From assembly GCA_039105265.1 (NCBI GenBank), contig JAPFFF010000016.1, positions 930,001 through 994,000 on the forward strand: 64,000 nucleotides of DNA. Direction: 5' to 3'. A program made the translations under genes and the position numbers. The notes under the pieces were generated by a model that was given only the letters and a program-made list of their open reading frames with translations, was not told the DNA's origin and ran no database searches. The DNA comes from Tritrichomonas musculus (taxonomy: Eukaryota > Parabasalia > Tritrichomonadida > Tritrichomonadidae). Below are positions 1 through 10,049 of this stretch, piece by piece. How positions within the stretch are numbered: the stretch's first letter is position 1; the number at the start of each line of letters is the position of its first letter.

Positions 1-87
1 TTATCCTAAAAAGTGACAAAAAGTTCAGATTCCGAGCTTAAATTTTGAAATTAAAAAACTTTTTTTCCGCGATTTAGATAAAATACT

Positions 88-789
88 CTAGAAAACAGAA
101 TACAATGAAAAAAAATTTTTCGAACAATCGTTTTTTTCTACACCACTTTTTGAAAGGAACATCAAATGCAATAAATAGCATAATATTGTTAAATCTATTT
201 GAACTTCTGAAAATTGATCGTCAACAATTATTTGAAGTAGAAAATCTATTATACTTGGTGAATAATTAACACAAAGAACTAGTGTTAATCCTGAGGCTGC
301 AATTCGGTCGATTTCAAGTTTAATTAATTGGCAATTTTTTTGCTCTGTTTGTTTTTCTTCTTCTGAGAAGGTAAATTTTTCTGAGTTAATGCATAAAATT
401 GCAATTGGTGTATCCGAAAAATACCATGAATGATATTCTGAATATAAAATGTAAGGTTGAAAAAATCTTGTATTAAATTTATCATTGCATACATGGTATT
501 CACCTACAAATTTATTCGATTTCAATTCGTTACTTGGGAGATTAATTCGAGAAAATAAATATTTATAATAATCGTCAATTGATTTATTCTCAAAATCTTG
601 TTTATATGAAAAATTGCATTCAAATATAGAATTAACTGTTGAAATGCTGTTTATAAGATCTTTCTTAAATTGTATTGAAGATTCAATAGCTTTCTGATTC
701 CGATATAAATTACGAGAAGCAATTAAAAGGTATTTAACAAAAAAAGAATAGCAATTTTCACATTTTGTTTCTTGGAAATTATTGATCAA
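88..789 (-). pseudogene. possible CCT/TCP-1-like chaperonin fragment, cut by a repeat
   Basis: A 233-residue reading frame with no firm family match. Residues about 125-185 (ILCINSEKF, a run of charged residues, then KLEIDRIAASGLTLVLC) resemble the apical domain of group II chaperonins (CCT) and of the CCT-like part of Fab1/PIKfyve, where a long helix precedes a buried strand of the form GANVVL. The order of the preceding hydrophobic strand and acidic loop also fits. No ATP-binding motif is present, so this is at most a middle piece. The last ~20 residues are encoded by a dispersed repeat (about 107-156) also found near 20.9 kb and 43.3 kb, so the true 3' end is probably lost. It could equally be an unrelated host protein. 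Confidence 0.3.
107..156. repeat. dispersed repeat fragment (CACTTTTTGA family)
   Basis: The segment with ACAATCG, a T run, then CTACACCACTTTTTGAA recurs almost unchanged at about 20870-20902, and in inverted orientation at about 43290-43330. The last base run, CACTTTTTGA, is one arm of the short hairpins in the 43.3-45.8 kb tandem units. This is a terminal fragment of that family. Confidence 0.6.
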
Positions 790-1045
790 TAATTGTCATT
801 GAATGTATAGACCACTTTTTCATTGAGTTATTAAATTTTAAAACAAACTTTTTCACATTTCTATCTCAAAAATTATAATAAGATTTATCTCGGTTTTTCT
901 TATGTTTTAAGAAATTTAAAGTATTAAAATAATTGTATTATGTTATTATATTTGTTAAAAAGTTATAATTTTAAAAAATATGCAAATTCATATGAACATA
1001 AATCTTTTTGAATATTTTTTGCAAAGATTAAAAGACGTTAAATAA

Positions 1046-1051
1046 TCATTA
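1046..1051 (+). promoter_or_regulatory. possible Inr-like TCATTA
   Basis: TCATTA lies 29 bases before the ATG of the ubiquitin-fold gene. Trichomonas vaginalis initiators follow TCA-Py-T(A/T), often TCATTA, just upstream of the start codon. The match is short and the DNA is AT-rich, so chance is possible. Confidence 0.3.
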
Positions 1052-1079
1052 AATTTGTATTTGGTCGGTTTAAAATTTT

Positions 1080-2633
1080 ATGAGTTTGTGGAAAAATAAG
1101 ACCTTTAAATACAAAATTGCAGATACAGATATTTTAAGACCAATTCAAGTTGATGTTAACAAATGTCAGTCGATTAAAGACCTTAAAAAAAAAATCGCAA
1201 TTGAACTTCATATTTATGATTACAAACTCCATTTTATAAATCCGCCGACAGAGACACAGCTTAAAAAAATCAGAGAGTATTTTACATTTAGTTTGATGGT
1301 TGATGGTTGCTGTAAAAATATCGATTTTATATTTCCAAAAGGTAAAATAATTCAAATCACGAATTGTTACAAAATGAATTATTATCAAATCGTCAAATCA
1401 TTTCAAAAGAAGGGGCTATATTATTCAGAAGAGTGTATAAAAAAATATTTTCATTTTAAAATTGCAGGAAAAGAATTGCCTCATATAGAATATCCAGTTT
1501 TGGGAATTCCATATGAGCACAATTTAGTCAATGTTGAGTTTGGTTGCGTCATTGTTATTCTTAAATACGGAAATAAAAAGTTTTTATTTGCTGAAAACGA
1601 GCTATCTCTTGAAGCGTACAATATTCTTAATGAAGTTTATAAAGGTTGTTCTGATATATCTATTCAAAATAGTAATAAGCGTAAAGTTAAAACTACAGAT
1701 AAGCTCAAAAAATACATTCATTATTTTATACGTGTTGATTTCCGAGTTTCTTTTAAAAACATAAAAACCGATTCAGAGTGTATCCTTTATTTGGATTCAT
1801 TATCCAGAGTTCATGATGCTAAAAAGAATATTGCTGTAATTTACAGTAGTAATAGGCAATTATTGGTAGAAAGTATCATAATTTATGATGGAAACAAAGA
1901 AATAATTGAAGATCCTCGTAAAAAACTGCAAAGCATTCAAGAATTAAATCAATGTTTTTATTTTGATTTTGACGAAAAAATGAAATTTTTGAATCAGGCA
2001 ACTTCTAATCGATCAAATTCTTCTTTGATTCAATCTAATCGGAATTTTGATCGAAATAATCAGCGATATTTAGAAAAACAGCATAATAAAAAAATTGACC
2101 CATTATTTTACCATAAGCAATCGTTCAAAGGTGAATTTATCAATTCTCCTCCTACTCAATACAGCCAGTCAAATGAAAGTTCTATTATTAATGATTATAA
2201 TCAAGTGAATGATGATGAAGAAGAAGAGCAACAGTCTTTTTCATTTGATCAAGAAAACTTTGAAGAAGAAGAAGATATATCAGATGATGAAAATGCTCAA
2301 TCAATAAAGATGAAATATTATTATCAAACATGTAAAGAAGACAAAGTTGAAGAAGTTGAACTGACTCCTGATGCAACCGTTTTGACACTGAAAAAAGTGA
2401 TTGCAGAAAAAAATGACGTTGATAACTTGTCGAACGTTAAAATTATTTTTAACGGTTATGAACTTTTGGACGATGATTTACTTAAATCATTGAAGATTGG
2501 TGATTCCAAGATTTTTGTTTATATACGATCAAAAGAAGACATTCAAATTATGAAAGCAAATGAACTTCACTTCACAAATGATCTCACAGCAATTCTTGAC
2601 GAAGACGACAATGATGATGATGATGAGATTTGA
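1080..2633 (+). CDS. protein with several ubiquitin-like domains
   Basis: The protein has 517 residues. The C-terminal ~75 residues (about 409-482) form a recognisable ubiquitin-like fold: KYYYQTCKEDKVEEVELTPD, a helix TVLTLKKVIAEKN, then VKIIFNGYELLDD and a closing strand SKIFVYI. Residues 6-80 and 213-297 show the same strand-strand-helix-strand order, and 80-155 may be a further degenerate copy. An acidic Glu/Asp/Ser linker (about 375-408) precedes the last domain, and the extreme C-terminus is an Asp run. No Gly-Gly end is present, so it is not a conjugated modifier; a scaffold or shuttle in ubiquitin handling is the likely role (inference). The gene stands alone between decayed neighbours. 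Confidence 0.7.
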   Translation: MSLWKNKTFKYKIADTDILRPIQVDVNKCQSIKDLKKKIAIELHIYDYKLHFINPPTETQLKKIREYFTFSLMVDGCCKNIDFIFPKGKIIQITNCYKMNYYQIVKSFQKKGLYYSEECIKKYFHFKIAGKELPHIEYPVLGIPYEHNLVNVEFGCVIVILKYGNKKFLFAENELSLEAYNILNEVYKGCSDISIQNSNKRKVKTTDKLKKYIHYFIRVDFRVSFKNIKTDSECILYLDSLSRVHDAKKNIAVIYSSNRQLLVESIIIYDGNKEIIEDPRKKLQSIQELNQCFYFDFDEKMKFLNQATSNRSNSSLIQSNRNFDRNNQRYLEKQHNKKIDPLFYHKQSFKGEFINSPPTQYSQSNESSIINDYNQVNDDEEEEQQSFSFDQENFEEEEDISDDENAQSIKMKYYYQTCKEDKVEEVELTPDATVLTLKKVIAEKNDVDNLSNVKIIFNGYELLDDDLLKSLKIGDSKIFVYIRSKEDIQIMKANELHFTNDLTAILDEDDNDDDDEI

Positions 2634-2735
2634 ATAAATCTTTAACAAATTTAAAATATTTATATATATATAAAAGTTGTAATAAATAAGTATAAATCTA
2701 TTTTTTTAACAAGAGATCCAAATAGTTCAATGTTT

Positions 2736-3565
2736 TCAATTAAAGTGTTGACCTTTCATTGTGAGCTGAATTGAACCATCATATGGTTGTGTTTGTATAT
2801 GTCTTATGATATCGGTATGATCATAGTAGATTTCAGGACTGACAATAACTTCATCTAGAATAATTTTATGATTTCAACCTGGTTGAAATTTGGCTAATCA
2901 GCTCTTCTTCTCTCTTTTCAAAGTATTGGACATGCTTTATCATATTTTCATATTTTTCCTTCATTTTTTTCTTCAGAAATACAAACTTTCATTCTACCAA
3001 ATGAGTTCATAGGTGAACTGAATTTGAATGTATTTTATAATTGAATTAAGTCTTCAATCTCAGAACTTGTCAGTATGCAGAAATCAAGGCAGCTAGGAAG
3101 GATTGATAGGTTTTCAATTTCTTCTTCATCTTCACTTTTTGAGGCATCTTTAAAAATTGTGATGCCAAATTGAAAGAAAAGTTTGTCGTTCTTTATTTCA
3201 CGTTTTGGCGAGTTCAAAATTCGCAGTAAAATGTTGATTGGCGCTTTATTGAGTAAACCACTTGAAATGCTGAAATCAAGGTTTTTTGCAATGATTTCTT
3301 CTGTAAGGAAATCGGGTTGATCGGCGGTTTTCGGTTTTGAATTTCCTGATTGGCTAAGGTGTTTAATAATTGTTTCGATATCTGGGCGTATTTTGATAAA
3401 GTCTTTGATTTCTTTTTTGAGTTCTGGGAATTTGTATTTGCAGCTTAGATAATAAAAAGCTTCATAATTATTATCGGTGATTTCGATCTCTTTCATGTTG
3501 ATTGATGAAATAAATTGCTCAAAAACATCGAAGCTAATGTTTTCTTCAATATAAATTAAGTTCAT
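2736..3565 (-). pseudogene. decayed BTB/BACK-like protein gene
   Basis: The longest open piece (3035-3565, 176 residues) holds FEQFISSINMKEIEITDNN then FYYLSCKYKFPELKKEI, the BACK-like helical region that follows a BTB fold in a large trichomonad family. The N-terminal BTB half is missing. Beyond its stop, towards 2736, further pieces in two frames continue the family: one with SFGRMKVCISEEK, one with KYENMIKHVQYFEKREEEL, and a last one ending TMKGQHFN. At least two frame changes and a stop separate them. These proteins are probably adaptor-type; this copy is dead. Confidence 0.6.
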
Positions 3566-3869
3566 TAAATTGATTTTGTTTCATTTTTTTGAAAAAAAAA
3601 ACGAAAAGCTTTTAAAACTTCATCTTTTGATGTTTTGAGCTGGTATAATTTATTTCCGCCTTCCTTATAAATGATTGTTAAACCGATTTATGCTTTGCCT
3701 AAAGGGATTTTAGCTTAAAACTTGTTAATTATAATTTTTGACCGTTTAAACTCAAGCTCTACATCTTATTGAACAATAAAAAAATAAATAAATTTAAATT
3801 CCATTAATAATATTTATAAAACTTATACAATACATATGTATTTCTATAAAAAGAAAACACGATATTAAA

Positions 3870-4748
3870 TTATTCAAATATATTACCATCATTTTGACTT
3901 ATTTGCAGAAGTTCATTTGAAAATTGAGAAGCATCTGGTGGTCTGACTGACCATTTCATCTTTTTTTGTTTCATTGTAAATATTTCAACAAAATTTTCAA
4001 TAATACCTTTGTCAAATGGCGAATATCCATATGGTAGATCTTTTAAATAGGTAATATGAGATCTCCTCGTTCTTTCCCAGGTAGTTTTATTCTTTATAAT
4101 TCCTGTTAAGCAATCTCTGAACATAACAAATGTTTTAACAGTGCCAAATGTTGAAGCACATATAACTTGTACATAAATAAAAATAGTTAGCATTGTATAG
4201 TGTAAGTTTGAATTGAAAAAAAGATAAATGATGAAATGAGAAGTGACATCAAAGCAAGCTATTGATTGCGAACAAAGTTCAAGCGTGGAATATATAAAAA
4301 ATGCTGCATGATTATCGCGACCAATACAACAATCTGTATATGGGCAATGGTGGTCTCTCCTTAGAATACATTTTTGGCATTTGGAACAATGGGAAGCTCG
4401 AATTGGAACATATATCTTGCAATGTTTGCAGTAAAAACGATTTGGATCGATATTTGCTTCATTATCAACTCTTTCGACATCAGTTTCATCAGTAGCAAAA
4501 CCCGGGGAATCGCATGATTTAGAAAAATAATAAAGTGTTATAGTATACAGTAAAAGAAATCCGTAATAATATAAATGAGTTTGGTTATAAAAAGATTGAA
4601 AAAAATAAGAATCTATTGTAAAATGATAAATAATCAGCATGTACAAATGAGTAGATATAAAAGGCGATCGGAAATTAAAAAGAGAATCTATTTCTTTTCC
4701 TACTTGCTTCACTTGATCTATATGATAACCTAATTGCTTTACTTCCAT
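3870..4748 (-). CDS. DHHC palmitoyltransferase
   Basis: A 292-residue protein S-acyltransferase that would attach palmitate to cysteines of membrane proteins from an endomembrane or the plasma membrane. The zinc-binding cysteine-rich domain runs from about 107 to 157: YCKHCKIYVPIRASHCSKC, then the catalytic DHHC at 132-135, then CCIGRDNHAAFF. Two hydrophobic segments precede it (about 32-50 and 58-76) and two follow (about 155-200), the usual four-TM layout with the catalytic loop in the cytosol. The usual PWxxNCVG segment reads PYTDCCIG, so Trp-Asn is replaced by Tyr-Cys; this occurs in protist DHHC proteins and need not abolish activity. The length is normal for a short family member. The start is the first ATG of the frame. 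Confidence 0.92.
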   Translation of the reverse strand: MEVKQLGYHIDQVKQVGKEIDSLFNFRSPFISTHLYMLIIYHFTIDSYFFQSFYNQTHLYYYGFLLLYTITLYYFSKSCDSPGFATDETDVERVDNEANIDPNRFYCKHCKIYVPIRASHCSKCQKCILRRDHHCPYTDCCIGRDNHAAFFIYSTLELCSQSIACFDVTSHFIIYLFFNSNLHYTMLTIFIYVQVICASTFGTVKTFVMFRDCLTGIIKNKTTWERTRRSHITYLKDLPYGYSPFDKGIIENFVEIFTMKQKKMKWSVRPPDASQFSNELLQISQNDGNIFE

Positions 4749-5015
4749 TTGTTTCTGAATTGAAAACCATTATATTCATATCTCAATAAGTATTAAATAA
4801 ATAGCATAATTTTATATATTTCTTATTGATTTATTAAATGTGATATATTTATTCTGATAAATAACTAAATGATCATCACTATTTTTTAAGATGATTATAA
4901 ATTTTATATTGAAATGATTGATAACTTTTTCTTATACCTCATATAAAAAAAATCGTTATGATATTAAAATTACTTAGTAATTTATTAATAAAAAGCAAGA
5001 TATTTGATAAAAAAA

Positions 5016-6146
5016 TCAAAAATCATCTAGCATAAAAGTAGGTGTTGAAATTCTATCGCAAGAGCGAACATTAGGGCTTTCGCCATAAGAAGCAATTTTC
5101 ACGCTTCCAATTCTATCTTCATCAACACTTTCAATCATCATTTGCCAAGAGCTTCCATCACGAGCTCCTTGATCATTATTGATGTCAATAGGAATTTCAT
5201 TCAGATTCTCATCATCATTAGGCATTGCGTTTTCCATTGGTTGTTTTTCTCTATAATTTCGATCAATCACACTTTTAATTCCTTGGCACTTTGAAATTGC
5301 TTGATCAATAATTAAAATTAAAAGACTTTTTAACGGTTGTGAAAGTCCAACTTGGATTTGTTGGTATTGGCAACTTTGCAATACTACGCCTTGTTCAAAT
5401 GACCAGTCTGTACTCATTGTAGGTGCTGAGGAAATCTTTGTTTTGGCATTTTTAAGTGCGTTGTCGTAATCGATGAGTGTCGTTAGCGTCGGTTCAATAT
5501 TCGAGCCACTATCTAAACAATTTCGTACTTGTTGTTGGAGAAGATTAAAGTTTAAGGCATCTTTATCAATATTTCCATAGTCTTTTAAAAGTGAAAACAG
5601 TTTTTCATTTGAAATAACTTCAGTTTCGTCTTTTGTTAATGCACCACATCGGAGGCGCCACCATGACCAAACAGCTGAGACGGCTTCTTCCTTGGTCATT
5701 CTTTTTGGTTGTCCGTTCATATAAAGTCTTACATGACCAGCTCCAGCAGTTTTTGAATGTATTTGGAAAAAGAAGTCAGCTTGTGTATTTAGAGAAGCAG
5801 CACGAACTTGAAATCCAGGCTGATGAGTTAGGTACCGTTCTACATATACTTTGATTCCACTTTTTGTCAGTAACTCAATAAACTGATCCGTTAATATTTT
5901 AACTTTTGCATTTGCATGATCGCAGACAAAGCAATGTACAACTGGTGCTCGAGAAATTGTTAATACGCCTGGCTGGGAAGATTTCACCTGTTGTGCTGGG
6001 TTCTTTTGGAATGAAAAAGAAAAAGTATTTTGGTATGGTTGTCCGTTTTGTGAATTGTCAGAAGCTTGACTAAAGTGAATATTTCGGTTTGGTCGCGTAA
6101 TAATTGGACTTTGTCTTGGAGGGTCGTTGTTATAAAATTGTTCCAA
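5016..6146 (-). CDS. NCOA5-like protein with anticodon-binding (HGTP) fold
   Basis: The protein has 376 residues. Residues about 68-165 contain a Rossmann-like segment: VVHCFVCDHANAKVKILTDQ, helix, IKVYVERYL, then a middle strand FFFQIHSK and the end MNGQPKRMTKEEAVSAVW. That order matches the anticodon-binding-like domain of nuclear receptor coactivator 5 and its relatives, where an orphan HGTP fold is followed by a helical region. The N-terminal 65 residues are Gln/Asn/Pro-rich and disordered, and the C-terminal ~80 residues are acidic and disordered. There is no synthetase catalytic core. A transcription or RNA-processing cofactor is the likely role, by family only. Confidence 0.5.
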   Translation of the reverse strand: MEQFYNNDPPRQSPIITRPNRNIHFSQASDNSQNGQPYQNTFSFSFQKNPAQQVKSSQPGVLTISRAPVVHCFVCDHANAKVKILTDQFIELLTKSGIKVYVERYLTHQPGFQVRAASLNTQADFFFQIHSKTAGAGHVRLYMNGQPKRMTKEEAVSAVWSWWRLRCGALTKDETEVISNEKLFSLLKDYGNIDKDALNFNLLQQQVRNCLDSGSNIEPTLTTLIDYDNALKNAKTKISSAPTMSTDWSFEQGVVLQSCQYQQIQVGLSQPLKSLLILIIDQAISKCQGIKSVIDRNYREKQPMENAMPNDDENLNEIPIDINNDQGARDGSSWQMMIESVDEDRIGSVKIASYGESPNVRSCDRISTPTFMLDDF

Positions 6147-6320
6147 TTTAGATTATTATTTTTTGATTCAAACTTTTTAAATACATAAAAATTTTATTTG
6201 ACCAAAATAATCAACTTTTTAAATTAAGATAAATTTTTTGAATCGTTTTTGTTATAATTGGTGTTGTAATTATATCTCACAAAATAATAATTTATTTGTA
6301 GAAAATTTTTGACTTGGGTA

Positions 6321-7660
6321 GAAGTGCGAGAACCAAAATAATGTATTTTTTATTTTTAAAAAAGATTGATTTTTCAAAAAATAATTCGTTAGCCTTATGA
6401 TTTTTTTAATAAAATAAAGTATATAATTGATTATATATATTATATATCAGTATCGCACTATTTGAAAGTTCATACGCCTAAATTCAAATTTTACATATTT
6501 TGAAGAATATGATTGAAGTTGAAACAATATTGATTATTTATTAATTTTATCATATTTTAAATAGAATTATTGATATAATTTCTAATTAATATATATATAA
6601 TATTATAATATAAATGAGATAAATTTATTTTAGCAAAAAGATTATAGAAAACGTAAATATCTAGCTATAATATTAATTTTATGGGGATAATTATTTTATA
6701 TTAGAATTAAATTATATTGTATGGTATTATATTATGATTATTTATAAATCCGCTCGACGGGCGTAGTTTTATTTTTTTATCCACAAAAAGTTATAAAAGA
6801 ATTGAGTAAAAATGTTCGTTTGACTTCAATCCCCTCAAAATTCTGAACATATTCCGTTATATAATATTTTATTAATATTTCTTAAATATCAGTAAATTAA
6901 AAATAAATAAAAAGTAATATATAATTTTTGGACGAAATTTATTTGAAAAATTATTTTTTTTTTATCTTGAAATAGCAAACAGAGGACAGATCTTATCTTC
7001 AATAATTTTATAAATCTACTTTCACACTTTATAAGCTTAATACTTTCATTAAATTAAATAATAATATAATAATAACAGACCATCATAATAAATAAGACTA
7101 AAATAAATAATTTTCAAGAATTTCAGATTATATCTTTATAAACCATGCATTATTCATTAGAGAAATAATTATTAAACCAATTAAATATCAGTTATTTGTC
7201 AAATGACAACAATAAAACATATTTTTGAAAATCTTTTTATCATAATCGTAATTCTTAACCAAGGAAATAGTTTAATTTATGAATTATCAAATAATATCAT
7301 TGATATTGGTAATAATAGATCATTTTTTGCTATATTCTTTGTTTGTATGATTTTCTAATATTGAAATCCTTTAATTGTTCAACGATTACAAAAGTTAAAA
7401 ATTTGAATATTTAAATTATTTTATTTAAATAAATATAAAAATTACCTTAAAAAACAAAGTATTTGGTGCTCTTTTTTAATTTTTTTAGAAATAAAAATTT
7501 GAATTGTTTATTTTCTCACATTCAATTTTAAAATCAATATAATATTACTCGTAGCAAACCAAATTAAACAATTATACATTAATTATACATTATTTTACCT
7601 GCATAAATAAATATCTCAATTTGAAATAAATTGGTTAACCAAAGGTAGTTCTCGCACCTC
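6321..7660. mobile_element. TA-flanked TIR element (mariner-sized, non-coding)
   Basis: The ends read GAAGTGCGAGAAC on the left and, inverted, GAGGTGCGAGAAC on the right (12 of 13 match). Each is flanked by TA (6319-6320 and 7661-7662). The size (1340 bp) and the TA duplication fit a Tc1/mariner element, but no transposase frame survives inside, which is almost pure AT. This is a decayed or non-autonomous copy. It fills most of the gap between the NCOA5-like gene and the Merlin remnant. Confidence 0.5.
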
Positions 7661-7804
7661 TACTTGGGTTTAAAAATAAGAACAATAGAATTTTTTTTTA
7701 TTTTTGAAAAGTATGCTGATCAATATGAGTTTTGATGGAAAATAGCTTTGTACTTTTCATTCAAATTTTGACATATTTATATATTCAATTTTGTCATTTT
7801 TGTT

Positions 7805-8480
7805 GAATACTCATAACAACACGAATTGCAACATAAATATCGCCTAAACAAGTGCTTTTATATTACATCTTCTCCAGATGTACTCGAAAACATATCCTGA
7901 CGAATCTTATGGGCTAATTCCGCATGATTTTTTTTTCTTAAAATTGAGTTCTCTCCACATACATTCTAAATACTGTGTATGGGAATGTTTGACTGACAAA
8001 TGTGTACAATTTTTATCTAGTATACCATCTATCTGCTGATAAGATGTCTAAGTGTTGGTGTGTATGAGAGATCCATCTGTAATGTGACTTTTGGTCCCAT
8101 CATTTAGTGTGGGTGCAGTTTAGTCAGGAGCAATTAGAACGAAGGCCTTATCTGTTTCTCTGTAAATACCTCCAAAAATCCAAACTGTGTTCAGTAGATG
8201 TCATCTCTTGCATTTTCTAGGTGTAATCACAGTTTCATCGATTTCATCGTGCATGTTATGTTTTCCTACTTGTTAATGTAGCATTTCAATTACTTTTTCC
8301 TCAATTGAGTTCCTGAAAGCTGTAAAAAAGTTAGTAACAGTATTCTTATTGACATTGCATTCTGCACAAAAATCAATCAAAGAATGATGTTTTACCCAAC
8401 AAAAAACTACTCATAATACATTGGCTCCAACCTCTTTTAACCTCCTCTGGATCTCCAAAACAATCATTACTTTTTTATCG
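7805..8480 (-). pseudogene. Merlin / ISXO2-type transposase remnant
   Basis: Read on the minus strand, fragments in order are: a helical DNA-binding region with CNVNKNTVTNFFTAFRN; DEIDETVITPRK (first catalytic Asp region); VWIFGGIYRETDKAFVLIAP; DGSLIHTNT with SYQQIDGILDK (second Asp region); and a last block with SVKHSHTQYLECMWREL, where the Glu of the DDE triad is expected. This is the ISXO2-like/Merlin layout. Several in-frame stops and at least one frame change interrupt it. Ends and target duplication were not found. The DNA transposon is dead. Confidence 0.6.
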
Positions 8481-8496
8481 ATATCTATCAAACGTA

Positions 8497-8640
8497 TATA
8501 ATGTAAACAAGTCCCCTAATGAAATAAAACTAATTCTTACCAATATATGCATACACGTCTCTATATAATATGCAAACAAACCTTCTAATGAAATGAAATC
8601 ATTTTTATATTCTATATGGATCCTTACCGAAAATACTAAT
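8497..8640. repeat. two imperfect direct copies of about 72 bp
   Basis: A segment beginning ATGTAAACAAGTCCCCTAAT is repeated about 72 bases later as ATGCAAACAAACCTTCTAAT. The stretch from 8640 to 8980 shows no gene; it is plain AT-rich DNA with a pair of GTGTAAAC motifs near 8810-8845. Confidence 0.4.
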
Positions 8641-8984
8641 AATTGATATCCATACCTTCCAGAAACTTCAAAAGAATGCTACTACTCTAGAGTCCTCAAT
8701 ATTGAAAAAGTTATGACAAGTTTAGACAAGTATCCGTATCCTATAGATATAGAAAAGATGAAAGGATATATAATATTTCAATATAAAAATAAAGGATATT
8801 GAAAAATGTGTAAACACCGGGAAAAAGTGTAAACTTTCGTTTTTTCTCTAAAAGTAAAAGGAATTGAATCATATTAATTTTTTTATAGATATATAACATG
8901 AATACACACATGTTAAGTTGTTTAAATCAAGAAAAGAATAATATTTTATTTATCATATTTAATATAGATAATCTGTCTTTTATT

Positions 8985-9088
8985 GGTACGCAAATTTTCA
9001 TACTATTCAAATTTGAATGATTTTTCAAATATTGAATTGATTATTTTATAAATTCAATGAAATTAAATAGTACGGAAATTTGCGTACC
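8985..9088. mobile_element. short MITE, about 104 bp
   Basis: GGTACGCAAATTTTCATACT at the left is matched in inverted orientation by the right end, GGTACGCAAATTTCCGTACT. The complementarity continues for about 30 bases. No coding capacity. Confidence 0.5.
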
Positions 9089-9164
9089 AGTTTATTCTTG
9101 AAAATCACTTTATATTTAATTTTTATTATATTTTTATACTCGTAATTATACAGGCTGCGCATTT

Positions 9165-9975
9165 CAAATCGGCCCTTTTACGGTTTCAAATCGGCCCTTT
9201 TTTTCTTGTGAAATATTTCAATTGCTATTTGGTCCTAAAAAGTTAACTGATGATATGATCCGTTGGACAGATATCTTAGAATATTTGAAAGGGGAAAATC
9301 TTATTTTTGTTTTGATATATCTTTTTTGAAAATCAAAATTTTATATTTTCTTCGTATTTTTTACCATTGATTAACACCATAATTTATAAAAAATTATAAA
9401 AGAAAAGTTTAAAAAAAAAAAAATTGAAATTATGATATTTTTTCAGGTATCAAATAAAATAAAAACTATAATAAGAGAAAATGTGCTTATAAACCCACAA
9501 AAAGTTTAACTTTTTCTTTATTTATAAAGTCGTATAAACAAAATTGAAACAAAAAAAAATATTTTCATATGTATAAAAATATTAATTTTTAATCTTTTTA
9601 TATTTTTACATAATTTTTACCGAGACTACATACCGCCTAGCGGGCGTCGAGCGAGGCGAAGCCGAGTCGAGACCCCGCGGATGGCGGTAAGTATCGGTAA
9701 AAATTATGTACCATAAAAAGATTAAAAATTAATATTTTTTTAACTATTGAAAATATTTTTTTTTGTTTCAAATTTTGTTTATGTGGACTTTTATATAAAG
9801 AAAAAGTTAAACTTTTTGTGGGTTTATAAGCACATTTTCTCTTACAATAAAATAAAATAAAAACAATTTTATTAATATATTTAACGAGGTATCTACATAA
9901 GTTATTTAGTATTTTTTTAACTCAAATTTTGATTTTCTCAAAAAAACCGTTATTGGGGCCGATTTGAAACTGCAA
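9165..9975. mobile_element. TIR pair enclosing a fold-back element
   Basis: TTTCAAATCGGCCC occurs twice at the left (about 9165 and 9185) and once inverted at the right (about 9958-9972). The outer pair encloses the fold-back at 9472-9844. Possibly one element inserted in another, or one compound fold-back. No gene is visible. Confidence 0.35.
9472..9844. repeat. long inverted repeat with GC-rich core
   Basis: Arms of about 150 bp, starting TAAGAGAAAATGTGCTTATA at the left and ending with its inverse at 9844, flank a core at about 9632-9687 that is strongly GC-rich in otherwise very AT-rich DNA. The core itself starts ACCGCC and ends GGCGGT and contains internal GCCGAG/CTCGGC-like pairings. 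The shape is that of a fold-back transposon or cruciform-forming element. Confidence 0.6.
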
Positions 9976-10049
9976 GTTAGTAACGATGGGGAAATGGTCA
10001 AATTTTCACCATAAAACTTTTAAATTTTATAAAACTAATTTACAAATAA

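Noticed and set aside
9632-9687. GC-rich core as an RNA gene
   Set aside because: It pairs with itself but matches no tRNA, snRNA or rRNA feature I can recognise.
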